A stretch of 19,576 nucleotides of DNA. Origin: JACPSX01 sp035288405 [NCBI: bacterium]. Lineage in GTDB: Bacteria > JACPSX01. This document shows, piece by piece, positions 7,714 through 15,288 of the stretch (positions are counted from its first letter, which is position 1; each line of letters begins with the position of its first letter). Location: contig DATEAK010000127.1 in the NCBI GenBank assembly GCA_035288405.1, forward strand, positions 1-19,576, written 5' to 3'. Both the position numbers and the translations under genes were made by a program. Below the pieces are notes generated by a model. The model searched no databases. It was not told the DNA's origin and saw only the letters and a program-made list of their open reading frames with translations.

Positions 7714-8604
7714 ATGAGCGGTACCACTCAGGAACGCACTTGCGGTTTGAATCCGGTGGATACAGTTGTTTTAGCCTATTCCGCAATCATTTTCGTGGTT
7801 ATCGCGTTCCTGGGCTCGAAGGTTCCTCGGCAGGCACTTCATCTATTCCTTCCGGTGGGAATCAGTCTCTTTGCCCTGATCATGAGCCGCTGGTGCCAGC
7901 CTACCTCTCCCCTCTGGGTACGCATTGTCAGAGACTGGTATCCCGTCTTCATCACCCCCCTGTTTTACAAGCAGCTAACGTTCCTGATCCATTCCGTTCA
8001 CCCGGGAGACATGGATCAGGTCCTAATCCTTCTCGACCGCCGCCTCTTCAGCGTTGATCCGACAGTGTGGATGGAACGGGTGACCGCCCCCTGGCTGACG
8101 GAATACTTTCAGATCGTCTATTCGACCTTTTATTTCCTCCCACTCTTGGTCGGTATCCCGATCTATCGAACTCGCTCTCGGCTCCAGTTCCAGGTGGCCG
8201 TGTTCGCAGTGCTGGTAGGGTTCTACTCATCTTACCTGGGATACATTCTTATCCCTGCTCTTGGACCCCGCTTCACCCTGCATTCCTTACAGAGTTTCCC
8301 TCTGAGGGGGATTTTTGCCTTTGAAACGATCCACCGAACTCTTGACCAGATTGAGCAGGTAACCCGGGACGCCTTTCCCAGTGGCCATACCGAGGTCACT
8401 CTGATTCTTCTCTACCTCACTTGGCGTTATTATCGTCCCCTTCTAATTCCGATGGCAGTTATCTCACTAAGCCTCATAGTGTCCACTGTTTACCTGCGCT
8501 ACCATTATGCAGTGGACGTCCTGGCCGGCAGCTTTCTTGCCCTGGCTTGCATTGTGGCCGCGCGTTGGCTGGAGAGTTATCTGTTGCGCAAAGGGAGATC
8601 GTAA
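7714..8604 (+). CDS. PAP2-superfamily integral membrane phosphatase/phosphotransferase (Aur1/IPC-synthase-like)
   Basis: A 296-residue membrane protein with about six hydrophobic segments (for example 16-35, 41-60, 138-152, 160-181, 227-258 and 268-285). The PAP2 active-site elements are present: FPSGHT at 221-226 (His225) and RYHYAVD at 262-268 (His264, Asp268). The GYILIPALGPRF stretch at 176-187 resembles the motif before the active site in the Aur1 / inositol phosphorylceramide synthase branch (PAP2_3). The gene overlaps the end of the ceramide-synthase-like gene by 28 bases in convergent orientation. It could transfer a phospho-headgroup to ceramide or remove a phosphate from a lipid intermediate; family is sure, substrate is inferred from neighbours. 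Confidence 0.8.
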   Translation: MSGTTQERTCGLNPVDTVVLAYSAIIFVVIAFLGSKVPRQALHLFLPVGISLFALIMSRWCQPTSPLWVRIVRDWYPVFITPLFYKQLTFLIHSVHPGDMDQVLILLDRRLFSVDPTVWMERVTAPWLTEYFQIVYSTFYFLPLLVGIPIYRTRSRLQFQVAVFAVLVGFYSSYLGYILIPALGPRFTLHSLQSFPLRGIFAFETIHRTLDQIEQVTRDAFPSGHTEVTLILLYLTWRYYRPLLIPMAVISLSLIVSTVYLRYHYAVDVLAGSFLALACIVAARWLESYLLRKGRS

Positions 8605-9725
8605 ATCCGGTAGGTCTTGGTACGTTGTCCGCCCAGTAGCTCAGCGGCCCGATTCATCATCAGATTGTCTTCCAGCACCCAGGACATTTCCCCTTCCCGG
8701 AACCCCTTCTCCCCTCCCCTGCAGCAGCTTTCCCAGTAAAGTAGCGCGTCGAGTCCCAACTTCTGATACTTGGGAATGATCCCCAAAGTAATGACCCGAA
8801 CCTGGGAAATTCGGCGGCCATACCACCACAGCTTCAGAAACCCCAGGGGAAACAGGCGGCCGTTGGCCCGCTTGAGGGCCGGGTTGATATCCGGAAGGAT
8901 GAGGGAGAAGCCCACAGGCTCTCCGGCAATGGACACAATCAGCAATAAGTCTGGATTGACAAGGGGACGCATGGAACTGGCTACGAATTTAAACTCGGCT
9001 TCCGAGAGCGGAACAAATCCCCAATTCCGGCTCCAAGCCTGGTTGTAAATGTTCCGAATAATCTGGACTTCTTTATCAAAGGCTTTCATGCGAATCGGGC
9101 GCACCTCGGCTCCGCTACGCTGGCGGATACGCTCGACAACCGCGCCGAGCCGGGGAGAAATGCCTTGGTCCGTCAGACGGTAGGCATAAAGGTCTTCGGT
9201 TTTCTTGAATCCAAAGTTTTCCAGAAAACCAGCATAGTAGGGAGGATTGTAGGGCATCATCAGGGAGGGAAACGCTTGGAATCCTTCCACCAGGAGGCCG
9301 CATTCGTGGTTTGTCGTAAAACTGCACGGTCCCCGCAACTGATCCATCCCCTGGCTCCGCGCCCAGTCCGTTGCCCTCTCCAGCAACTCCCGGGCCACAT
9401 CATAATCCTTGATGGTTTCAAAGAATCCGAAGAAGGCAGTCTTTTCCTCATGGAAGGAGTTGTGGGCAGAATCCACACTGGCAGAAATCCGCCCCACAAC
9501 CTTCTTCCCTCGTCTGGCCAGAAACAGAGCCACTTTTGCGTGATCGAAAAAGGGATTGCGCCGCGGATCCAGAAATGTTCGCCTCTCCTCGATTAGAGGA
9601 GGGATCCAGTAGGGGTCATCTTTATAGAAAGCCCAGGGACATGTGATGAAAGAGTCCCGATCGGATCGGGTTTGAACTTCGGAAATGATCAGAGAGGGAT
9701 GCGGCAAGGGGAATGCTGTGCTCAA
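8577..9725 (-). CDS. GNAT-fold acyltransferase, probable bacterial ceramide synthase (bCerS type)
   Basis: A 382-residue soluble protein of the GNAT-like family related to E. coli YghO and to the Caulobacter bacterial ceramide synthase. Family features are the N-terminal PWAFYKDDPYWIPPL box, the NPFFDHA segment, GRISASVDSAHN, the central GPCSFTTNHECGLLVEGF, the PYNPPYYAGFLENFGF motif, and the C-terminal ALLYWESC with VLEDNLMMNRAAELLGG. The predicted reaction is N-acylation of a sphingoid base or 3-keto-sphinganine. It begins with TTG at 9725, overlapping the stop of the SPT-like gene by 4 bases (TTGA), so the two products are probably translated together. The assignment to ceramide synthesis rests on the family and on this coupling. 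Confidence 0.75.
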   Translation of the reverse strand: MSTAFPLPHPSLIISEVQTRSDRDSFITCPWAFYKDDPYWIPPLIEERRTFLDPRRNPFFDHAKVALFLARRGKKVVGRISASVDSAHNSFHEEKTAFFGFFETIKDYDVARELLERATDWARSQGMDQLRGPCSFTTNHECGLLVEGFQAFPSLMMPYNPPYYAGFLENFGFKKTEDLYAYRLTDQGISPRLGAVVERIRQRSGAEVRPIRMKAFDKEVQIIRNIYNQAWSRNWGFVPLSEAEFKFVASSMRPLVNPDLLLIVSIAGEPVGFSLILPDINPALKRANGRLFPLGFLKLWWYGRRISQVRVITLGIIPKYQKLGLDALLYWESCCRGGEKGFREGEMSWVLEDNLMMNRAAELLGGQRTKTYRIYDLPLRNR

Positions 9726-10903
9726 ATGACGCCGAGCCGTTTTCCGACTCTTTCGAAGGCATTCAGGACGAGATCAAGATCCTCGTCCGTATGGGTCGCC
9801 ATGTAGCTTGTCCGCAAAAGAGAACGGCCGGGAGCCACTCCGGGACTCACCACCGGATTTACGTACACACCTTCGTTGAAAATTTCTTTCCAGAACTTAA
9901 ACGTCTTGAGGTCATCACCGATAATAATGGGGATTACCGGACTCTGGCTCGCCCCCGTATCAAACCCGAGACTGGTAAACCCTTCCTTCATCTTTCGGGT
10001 ATTTCGCCATAATTTTTCCCGCCGTTCCGGCTCAGTCTCGATGATGGTCAGTGAAGCGAGAGTTGCTGCCACAGAAGCCGGTGACATGCTGGCACTGAAA
10101 ATTAGAGAGCGGGCATGGTGCTTGATGTAATGGACCACTTCCTTCTTGCCGACCACAAAACCACCCAAGGAGGCAAAGGACTTGCTGAAGGTCCCCATGA
10201 CTAGGTCCACTTGATCCTCCACGTGGAAGTGCTCGGACGTTCCCCGGCCGTTTTCCCCCAAAATTCCGATGGAGTGGGCATCATCGACCATGATGCGAGC
10301 CCCGTAGCGCTTGCACAGCTGCAGGATCTCGGGTAAGGGCGCAATGTCGCCCTCCATGCTGAAGACACCATCGACGATGACCAGTTTTCCGCCGTGGTTG
10401 TTAGTACTGATGAGGGCTCTTTCCAGCTCCTTCATGTCGTTGTGCTTGAATCGTAAGGTTTGCCCGTAGGAGAGGCGGCATCCATCGATGATACTGGCGT
10501 GATCCGTCTTGTCGGTAATCACGGCGTCATCTTTGCTGATCAAGGCCGAAATGGTGCCCAGGTTCGTCTGAAAACCCGTGCTGAAGGCCAGTGCTTCTTC
10601 CTGCTTCATAAAGCGGGCCAGCCGTGCTTCCAGTTCTTCGTGTATGTCCAGAGTCCCGTTGAGAAAACGGGAACCGGAGCAACTGGTTCCATACTTCTCG
10701 ACAGCCCGGATGCTGGCCTCTTTGACCTTGGGATGGGTAGTGAGTCCGAGGTAGTTGTTGGAACCGATCATGATCAACTGGTGGCCGTTGATCGTGACCC
10801 GGGTATCTTGCTGGGATTGTAAGGGGTTGAAATAGGGATACATTCCCATTTGAATGAGCGTTTTTGCTACCGTAAATTTGCTACACTTGTCAAACAAATC
10901 CAT
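9722..10903 (-). CDS. spt: Serine palmitoyltransferase-like alpha-oxoamine synthase
   Basis: A 393-residue PLP enzyme of the alpha-oxoamine synthase family. The PLP lysine is K241 in GTFSKSFASLGG; H135 (DHASIIDG), D208 and H210 (DDAHSIG) complete the cofactor site. The N terminus (MDLFDKCSKF, then YPYFNPL) and the block IMIGSNNYLGLTTHPKVKEA resemble bacterial serine palmitoyltransferases more than glycine C-acetyltransferase (Kbl) or 8-amino-7-oxononanoate synthase (BioF). The reaction would be condensation of serine with an acyl-CoA or acyl-ACP to 3-keto-sphinganine. There are no biotin or threonine-degradation genes nearby, and the coupled downstream gene is ceramide-synthase-like. GGGAGAG precedes the ATG. 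The cytosolic form has no membrane anchor, as in other bacteria. Confidence 0.82.
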   Translation of the reverse strand: MDLFDKCSKFTVAKTLIQMGMYPYFNPLQSQQDTRVTINGHQLIMIGSNNYLGLTTHPKVKEASIRAVEKYGTSCSGSRFLNGTLDIHEELEARLARFMKQEEALAFSTGFQTNLGTISALISKDDAVITDKTDHASIIDGCRLSYGQTLRFKHNDMKELERALISTNNHGGKLVIVDGVFSMEGDIAPLPEILQLCKRYGARIMVDDAHSIGILGENGRGTSEHFHVEDQVDLVMGTFSKSFASLGGFVVGKKEVVHYIKHHARSLIFSASMSPASVAATLASLTIIETEPERREKLWRNTRKMKEGFTSLGFDTGASQSPVIPIIIGDDLKTFKFWKEIFNEGVYVNPVVSPGVAPGRSLLRTSYMATHTDEDLDLVLNAFERVGKRLGVI

Positions 10904-11092
10904 AAAAACTCTCCCGACGACCAGTGAATACCGGGCTGTTAAAAGAAACTTTCACTTACGGATCGGTAGAAGAAGAGGGCGTAAAACCCCCAGAGCACTC
11001 CACCACCGGGAACCGGAACCTGAGGAGGGATGGTGATAACCCCCCAATGGGAAACTGAACCACCCCTGCCACCGCTTCGACGTTCTCCGTCA

Positions 11093-11101
11093 TGCTATAA
11101 T
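11093..11101 (+). promoter_or_regulatory. Extended -10 promoter candidate for the ceramide-reductase-like gene
   Basis: TGCTATAAT is a perfect extended -10 element (TGnTATAAT). The -35 region is poor, which extended -10 promoters can tolerate. Transcription would start near 11108, leaving a leader of about 155 bases before the TTG start at 11264. Confidence 0.5.
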
Positions 11102-11137
11102 GTTCTGCCCTGTAGCAAGGCCGGAATGCTTACCGGA

Positions 11138-11166
11138 AAGACAGCCTATTCTAGTTTCGTTACAAT
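11138..11166 (+). promoter_or_regulatory. Second promoter candidate for the ceramide-reductase-like gene
   Basis: AAGACA (four of six matches to TTGACA) and TACAAT (five of six to TATAAT) are separated by 17 bases. It lies downstream of the extended -10 candidate and would give a shorter leader of about 90 bases. The two candidates may be alternatives. Confidence 0.35.
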
Positions 11167-11263
11167 CGGGTGTCAACAACCAATTCCCCGGCTGCTACAC
11201 GGAGTGTGCAGATCCTAAGTACAGGTTAACTCAAGACTTTTGGAGAAAGAAGGGAGATATCCT

Positions 11264-12244
11264 TTGCGCGTTCTGGTTACCGGCGGCACCGGTTTTCTCG
11301 GCAGCCATCTCGTTGAAACTCTGCTGGAGAAGAAGGCCGAAGTAGCATGCCTGGTGAGATCCACCAGCAACCTGCGCTGGATCGAAGGGCTTCCTGTGGA
11401 GCGGGTTCCCGGAAGCTTGGAAGACCCGGAATCCCTCCGGCGCGCAGTTGCGGGGGTTGAGGTTGTCATCCACGCTGCGGGGGTAACCAAGGCCATTTCT
11501 TCCGTCTCCTACGATCGCTTCAACCACCAAGGGACCCGAAACTTACTCGATGCATGTGTCCGGAACGGTTCCAGTCTGAAACGATTTGTGTACGTAAGCA
11601 GCCTGGCAGCGGCGGGGCCCAGTTCAACTCGTGTCCCCCGCAAGGAAATCGATCCGCCAGCCCCCGTTTCACTTTATGGTCTAAGCAAACTCCGGGGTGA
11701 AGAGGCAGCCCTTTCTTACGGATCCCTCTTTCCAGTAACTGTGGTCCGTCCGCCCGCCCTCTTCGGCCCCCGGGACTCCGACCTTTTCGAATTGATAAAG
11801 ATGATCGGGGGGGGGATTTTTGCCACATTCGGTAAGGGAGAGAGACTCATTGATCTCTGCTACGTTACGGATGCAGTCCGGGGAATTCTCTTGGCGGCCG
11901 AGCAGCCGAATGCCGTAGGCCAGGTGTTTTTCATAGGCAGCGGACAAAGCTACTCCTGGGAGATGGTTGCCCATCTGGTGGCCGCTCAATTAGGAACCAC
12001 TTTGAAAATGATCTCGCTTCCTGCATCCGCTGCCTCCGTCTATGCACTGGCCTGCGATGTCAGGGCCTATTTCACTGGAAGGCCTTTCATCATCAGCCGT
12101 CACAAGCTTCCGGAACTCCGGCAGCGCTACTGGATCTGCGACATAGGAAAAGCCCGGGAAATTTTAAACTACCGTCCCGCCACTCCTCTGGAGCAAGGCT
12201 TGAACCTCACCGTCCAATGGTACCGGAACCAGGGCTGGATTTAG
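11264..12244 (+). CDS. NAD(P)-dependent epimerase/reductase, probable ceramide reductase (CerR type)
   Basis: A 326-residue extended short-chain dehydrogenase. The Rossmann glycine motif TGGTGFLG lies at residues 6-13, the catalytic YxxxK is in SLYGLSK, and the matching serine is in YVSSLAAAG. The SDR fold alone does not name a substrate, but extended SDRs of this kind serve as CerR in bacterial sphingolipid synthesis, reducing the 3-oxo group of oxidised ceramide, and the gene lies divergent to spt. Another sterol or sugar nucleotide substrate remains possible. The frame is open to a TTG at 11240, but the TTG at 11264 is preferred: AGGGAG lies 7 bases upstream and the protein then opens with the typical RVLVTGG. 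The 3' end overlaps the convergent DUF763 gene by 38 bases. Confidence 0.72.
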   Translation: MRVLVTGGTGFLGSHLVETLLEKKAEVACLVRSTSNLRWIEGLPVERVPGSLEDPESLRRAVAGVEVVIHAAGVTKAISSVSYDRFNHQGTRNLLDACVRNGSSLKRFVYVSSLAAAGPSSTRVPRKEIDPPAPVSLYGLSKLRGEEAALSYGSLFPVTVVRPPALFGPRDSDLFELIKMIGGGIFATFGKGERLIDLCYVTDAVRGILLAAEQPNAVGQVFFIGSGQSYSWEMVAHLVAAQLGTTLKMISLPASAASVYALACDVRAYFTGRPFIISRHKLPELRQRYWICDIGKAREILNYRPATPLEQGLNLTVQWYRNQGWI

Positions 12245-13388
12245 CAGAAAGCGAAAAAACGCTCGCATGCTCCTTAGAGACCTGATGCCACCAGGCCTCC
12301 AAAGACCGCAATGACTTGAGTTTGTCCCCATCCCCCACACGGGCCCTGCGCACCGCGGTTTCTAGAAAGGAAATGGACTTTCCGTAGCTCTCCATGTCAA
12401 CGGGATAGGGGTGTCCATCTTTTCCCCCGTGCGCAAAGCTGTAGCGGGCCGGATCGCTAAAAGAAGCGGGGGCCCCGTAGAGAAGCTCCGCCAGCAGGCT
12501 CAGGGCTCTCACTGTCTTGGCACCAACACCCGGCATCTCCAGGAGCTTCTTAAAATCCCCGGGCTGGCGATCGTAGGTAGAGAGAAAGATTTTTTGCAGT
12601 CGATCGGGGTGAATATCCTCCATCTTGATTGGGTGACGCTCCGGCAACTCCAATCCACGAACAGCCTTGAGTTCTGCGAGCAACCTTTCCGGTTTTTCGC
12701 GGGAAAGTAGGGCGACTGCCTGACGGCACTTCCCACTGTCCGCTGCAATTAGATCCAAGACGCTCTCCTCCCGACAGTCACAGCAGATGGCGGACTCGGG
12801 CTCGCAGACAAAGTCGGAGACGGCACTGCTGATCCAATGATAGCGTCGGGCATAGCGGGTGTCGGAGTTCATCCCCTGTTGGACGACACACCACTCCCCT
12901 TCCCGCGTAAATACGAAGACATGATGGTACAGCGTGTAGCCATCCTGGACCGCCACCGAATCCACCTTGGCAGCCATCCGGCTTGCGTAAACGAGGGGTT
13001 GGGGATCTACGGAAAGATGCGGAGCATAGTTCCCAATTTCCACAGGAGTTTGTCGGGACGTTGCTCCTTTTCCCCCGGCTATGAATAGTCCCAGGTCGTG
13101 CTCCTGTCCGCGAATTCCCTCTTTCAAGGCGCCACATACGGTCGTTGTGACACCACTGCTGTGCCAGTCAAAGCCCAATACGGCTCCCAGCGCCTGAAAC
13201 CAATATGGATCGGAAAGACGGATGAGAACCTCCCGGGGACCGAATTCGAGGACCAGAGCCGCGGTGATTTCCCTCCCCAGGCGTACCATCTTCTCGAAGA
13301 GCCAGGGAGGCGCTTTCCCCCAGTGCAGCGGCAGATTTGCGATACCGCGTCTTCTCAACAAAAGAAAATTTGCCTCTCTCTGCGGCAA
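12207..13388 (-). CDS. DUF763 domain protein with helix-hairpin-helix segment
   Basis: A protein of up to 393 residues that matches the DUF763 family over most of its length. Signature stretches are GIANLPLHWGKAPPWLFEKM near the N terminus and SDPYWFQALGAVLGFDWHSSG further on, followed by VTTTVCGALKEG. A cysteine-rich patch (ICCDC) follows around residue 205. The segment LLEMPGVGAKTVRALSLLAEL is a helix-hairpin-helix of the type found in DNA glycosylases and other DNA-binding proteins. No biochemical function is known to me. The first codon is TTG at 13388, but homologues begin near RRRGIA, so TTG at 13361 or 13358 may be the true start; no site has an ideal ribosome-binding sequence. It starts 12 bases after the crotonase stop. 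Confidence 0.85.
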   Translation of the reverse strand: MPQREANFLLLRRRGIANLPLHWGKAPPWLFEKMVRLGREITAALVLEFGPREVLIRLSDPYWFQALGAVLGFDWHSSGVTTTVCGALKEGIRGQEHDLGLFIAGGKGATSRQTPVEIGNYAPHLSVDPQPLVYASRMAAKVDSVAVQDGYTLYHHVFVFTREGEWCVVQQGMNSDTRYARRYHWISSAVSDFVCEPESAICCDCREESVLDLIAADSGKCRQAVALLSREKPERLLAELKAVRGLELPERHPIKMEDIHPDRLQKIFLSTYDRQPGDFKKLLEMPGVGAKTVRALSLLAELLYGAPASFSDPARYSFAHGGKDGHPYPVDMESYGKSISFLETAVRRARVGDGDKLKSLRSLEAWWHQVSKEHASVFSLSAKSSPGSGTIGR

Positions 13389-13400
13389 TCGTCAGAAGAT

Positions 13401-14192
13401 CTACTTCCGAAACTGGGCAAAATTGGCGGGGCGCTTTTCTAAGAAAGCTTTCATTCCCTCCACAAGTTCTTCGCTGCCGTATGCGGAACACAAAATATCA
13501 ATTCCGTGCAGATAAGAAGGCAAAAGTTCATCGGACGCAAAATTAAACGAGAGCTTGGCGATCCGCAAAGCCTGTGGACTCATGGAGAGAATCCTTTCAC
13601 ACCATTCGGTAACCGCCTTCTCCAACTCGCCGGCGTCGGCCACCATCCGATTGATCCACCCCCACTCGAGTGCTTGCTTGGCGCTGTATCGTTGGCAGAG
13701 ATAGACAATTTCCCGCGCCCGTTTTTCCCCTACCGTGCGGGGAAGGAGCTGGGTCGCTCCCAGGATGGGGGAACTTCCAACCCTGGGGCCCACTTGGCCG
13801 AAGAACGATTTCTCAGTGGCAATGGTAAGATCACACATCATGTTAAACTCGTTGCCGCCTCCCAGGCAGTAACCATCCACAGCGGCGAGAACCGGCTTCC
13901 CCGCACCTCTCATGAGTTGAAAAATATTCCAGAGCTTACCGAGAAAAATCCGGCCCGTCGTGGAAGTCAAGGCACTCATTTCTTCCACGTCCCCGCCCGA
14001 GCAAAATGCCTTGCCACCGGCTCCACCCAGGACAATAACCCCCACCCTGTTATCTTGTCCGGCATCGATAAACGCCTGATGGATCTCGTGCAGGGTCAAG
14101 CTCCGAAAGGAATTTAAGACTTCGGGCCGGTTGATGGTAATCCGCGCGATTCCAGCTTCCTTGACGTACAGAATGTCCTTAAAAGAACTCAT
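13401..14192 (-). CDS. Enoyl-CoA hydratase/isomerase family protein, MenB/BadI-like
   Basis: A 263-residue crotonase. Oxyanion-hole segments are AFCSGGDVEEM and DGYCLGGGNEF. The blocks INRPEVLNSFR, MMCDLTIATEKSFFGQVGPRVGS and VGEKRAREIVYLCQRYSAKQAL closely follow 1,4-dihydroxy-2-naphthoyl-CoA synthase (MenB) and 2-ketocyclohexanecarboxyl-CoA hydrolase (BadI), rather than FadB-type hydratases. MenB makes the naphthoquinone ring; BadI opens a ring in anaerobic aromatic degradation. No men or bad genes are nearby, so the reaction is left open. ATG at 14192 is chosen over ATG at 14210 because AAGGAGG lies 5 bases upstream; this start still overlaps the SPL-like gene by 14 bases, indicating one transcript. 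Confidence 0.82.
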   Translation of the reverse strand: MSSFKDILYVKEAGIARITINRPEVLNSFRSLTLHEIHQAFIDAGQDNRVGVIVLGGAGGKAFCSGGDVEEMSALTSTTGRIFLGKLWNIFQLMRGAGKPVLAAVDGYCLGGGNEFNMMCDLTIATEKSFFGQVGPRVGSSPILGATQLLPRTVGEKRAREIVYLCQRYSAKQALEWGWINRMVADAGELEKAVTEWCERILSMSPQALRIAKLSFNFASDELLPSYLHGIDILCSAYGSEELVEGMKAFLEKRPANFAQFRK

Positions 14193-15288
14193 GCCGACCT
14201 CCTTGCTCATGGAACAGTTCGTTCGCCGTCACCTGGCAGTGAGGGCTCCAGCCAAAGACGTCTTTCCAGACATCAGGACCTTCCATACAGAGGTAAATAA
14301 AAACGCGGGGGTTTCGGGACCGAATCAAGGCATGCAATGTGCGGTACATCTGGATCCGAACTTGCCGGAGGTAGCGCATCTTCCCATCCTGCCCGGGAAC
14401 AAATTCCTCATAGAGAAGACGTGTCTTGGGAAACCGCTCTTCCATCACTTCCTTGAGCTCGGGCGGGTAGCGGAATCCTCCAAGGCTCACCCAGAGAATT
14501 TGGCGGGAATCAATCACTGAGAAAAGTTGATCGAGGAGTTCCTTATACTCCTTCTCCCAGCGCGGTGAGTAGATCAGGGGATCGAGATGGAAGCCGATCT
14601 TGTAGCCTGCCTCCTGGCACCTGCGGGCAGCAGACAGTCGTTCTTCCAAAGATGCGGTCTTGTGCTCTTCCTGGGAAATGATCCTCTGCGGGTTAAGGCT
14701 CCAGGAAATGACCACTCTCCCCTTGGGGTCCAGATCCAAAAGATTTTCCACTTGAGCGCTCTTCGTCTTGAGTTCCAAGAGCGCGTCTTTTTGGGCGGCG
14801 AAAAACGGGACCAGAAGCCGACTCATTTCGGTGATGTGATCCAGGGCCAAACTGTCGGCGATTTCTCCGGTACCCATGCGGAAAGGCCGGCCCGGATTGG
14901 CCGCCAGAGCTGCTTCCACCTCCTCAAGCATCTCCTCCATATTCGTATAGACCACCAGGAAGGGATTATTGAGGTATGTTTGCAAAAAACAGTAGCTACA
15001 CTCGAAGGAACAGTTGGAGAGAGGGTTTAGAACATAATAGTTGCAGCAGACCTCTCCGGCAGTACCCGGACATTTTTTTAAGAACTTCCCCTTGTGGGCA
15101 GTAAGAAAAAGGGTCCTTTTCCCCACCGTGATCGAGGTCCCGGGAAACCGCATTTCGGGCGTGAGTTCCGCAGGGTCGGAGATGATCCTTCGGGGGACAT
15201 CGGGGAGATTCTTTATGACCGTCTGCGTCATGGGGCTTCCCAGCACTCGGTTGTCGATCATCACGGTAGAGGGCTGGTAACGGATCAT
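14179..15288 (-). CDS. Spore photoproduct lyase-like radical SAM protein
   Basis: A 369-residue radical SAM enzyme. The [4Fe-4S] cluster motif CX3CX2C is at C93, C97 and C100 within NCSFECSYCFLQTYLNNP, as in spore photoproduct lyase (SplB). Aligning the next 40 residues by eye with Geobacillus/Bacillus SPL, the hydrogen-donor Cys141 of true SPL falls on Glu142 here, inside MGTGEIADSLALD. Extra cysteines C73, C81 and C82 precede the cluster motif. It therefore probably does not perform standard spore photoproduct repair, and nothing else in the window suggests sporulation. The ATG overlaps the stop of the ParB-like gene by 4 bases (ATGA), implying coupled translation. The substrate is unknown; a nucleic acid is a reasonable guess. 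Confidence 0.82.
   Translation of the reverse strand: MIRYQPSTVMIDNRVLGSPMTQTVIKNLPDVPRRIISDPAELTPEMRFPGTSITVGKRTLFLTAHKGKFLKKCPGTAGEVCCNYYVLNPLSNCSFECSYCFLQTYLNNPFLVVYTNMEEMLEEVEAALAANPGRPFRMGTGEIADSLALDHITEMSRLLVPFFAAQKDALLELKTKSAQVENLLDLDPKGRVVISWSLNPQRIISQEEHKTASLEERLSAARRCQEAGYKIGFHLDPLIYSPRWEKEYKELLDQLFSVIDSRQILWVSLGGFRYPPELKEVMEERFPKTRLLYEEFVPGQDGKMRYLRQVRIQMYRTLHALIRSRNPRVFIYLCMEGPDVWKDVFGWSPHCQVTANELFHEQGGRHEFF

Larger units (their letters stand above)
10904..11263. other. Divergent intergenic region between spt and the ceramide-reductase-like gene
   Basis: About 360 bases between divergent starts. Short open frames exist but none has a believable composition, and none encodes an acyl carrier protein. 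The rightward half holds two candidate plus-strand promoters (see 11093-11101 and 11138-11166). A CCGG-GAA-CCGG inverted repeat lies at 11006-11016 and might be an operator, or chance. I see no convincing minus-strand promoter for spt, although the stretch next to its start is AT-richer. Confidence 0.5.

Noticed and set aside
7644-8057. Open frame starting upstream of and overlapping the PAP2 gene in another frame
   Set aside because: The PAP2 frame carries the membrane segments and catalytic motifs; this one has low-complexity Pro/Ser/Gly composition at its end.
9722-10903. Glycine C-acetyltransferase (Kbl) or BioF
   Set aside because: Same fold family, but the N-terminal wording, the coupled ceramide-synthase-like gene and absence of tdh or bio neighbours favour serine palmitoyltransferase.
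11030-11218. A 62-codon plus-strand frame between spt and the reductase gene, with AGGAGG nearby
   Set aside because: The Shine-Dalgarno is only about one base from the ATG, the product has no family resemblance, and the best promoter in the region lies inside it.
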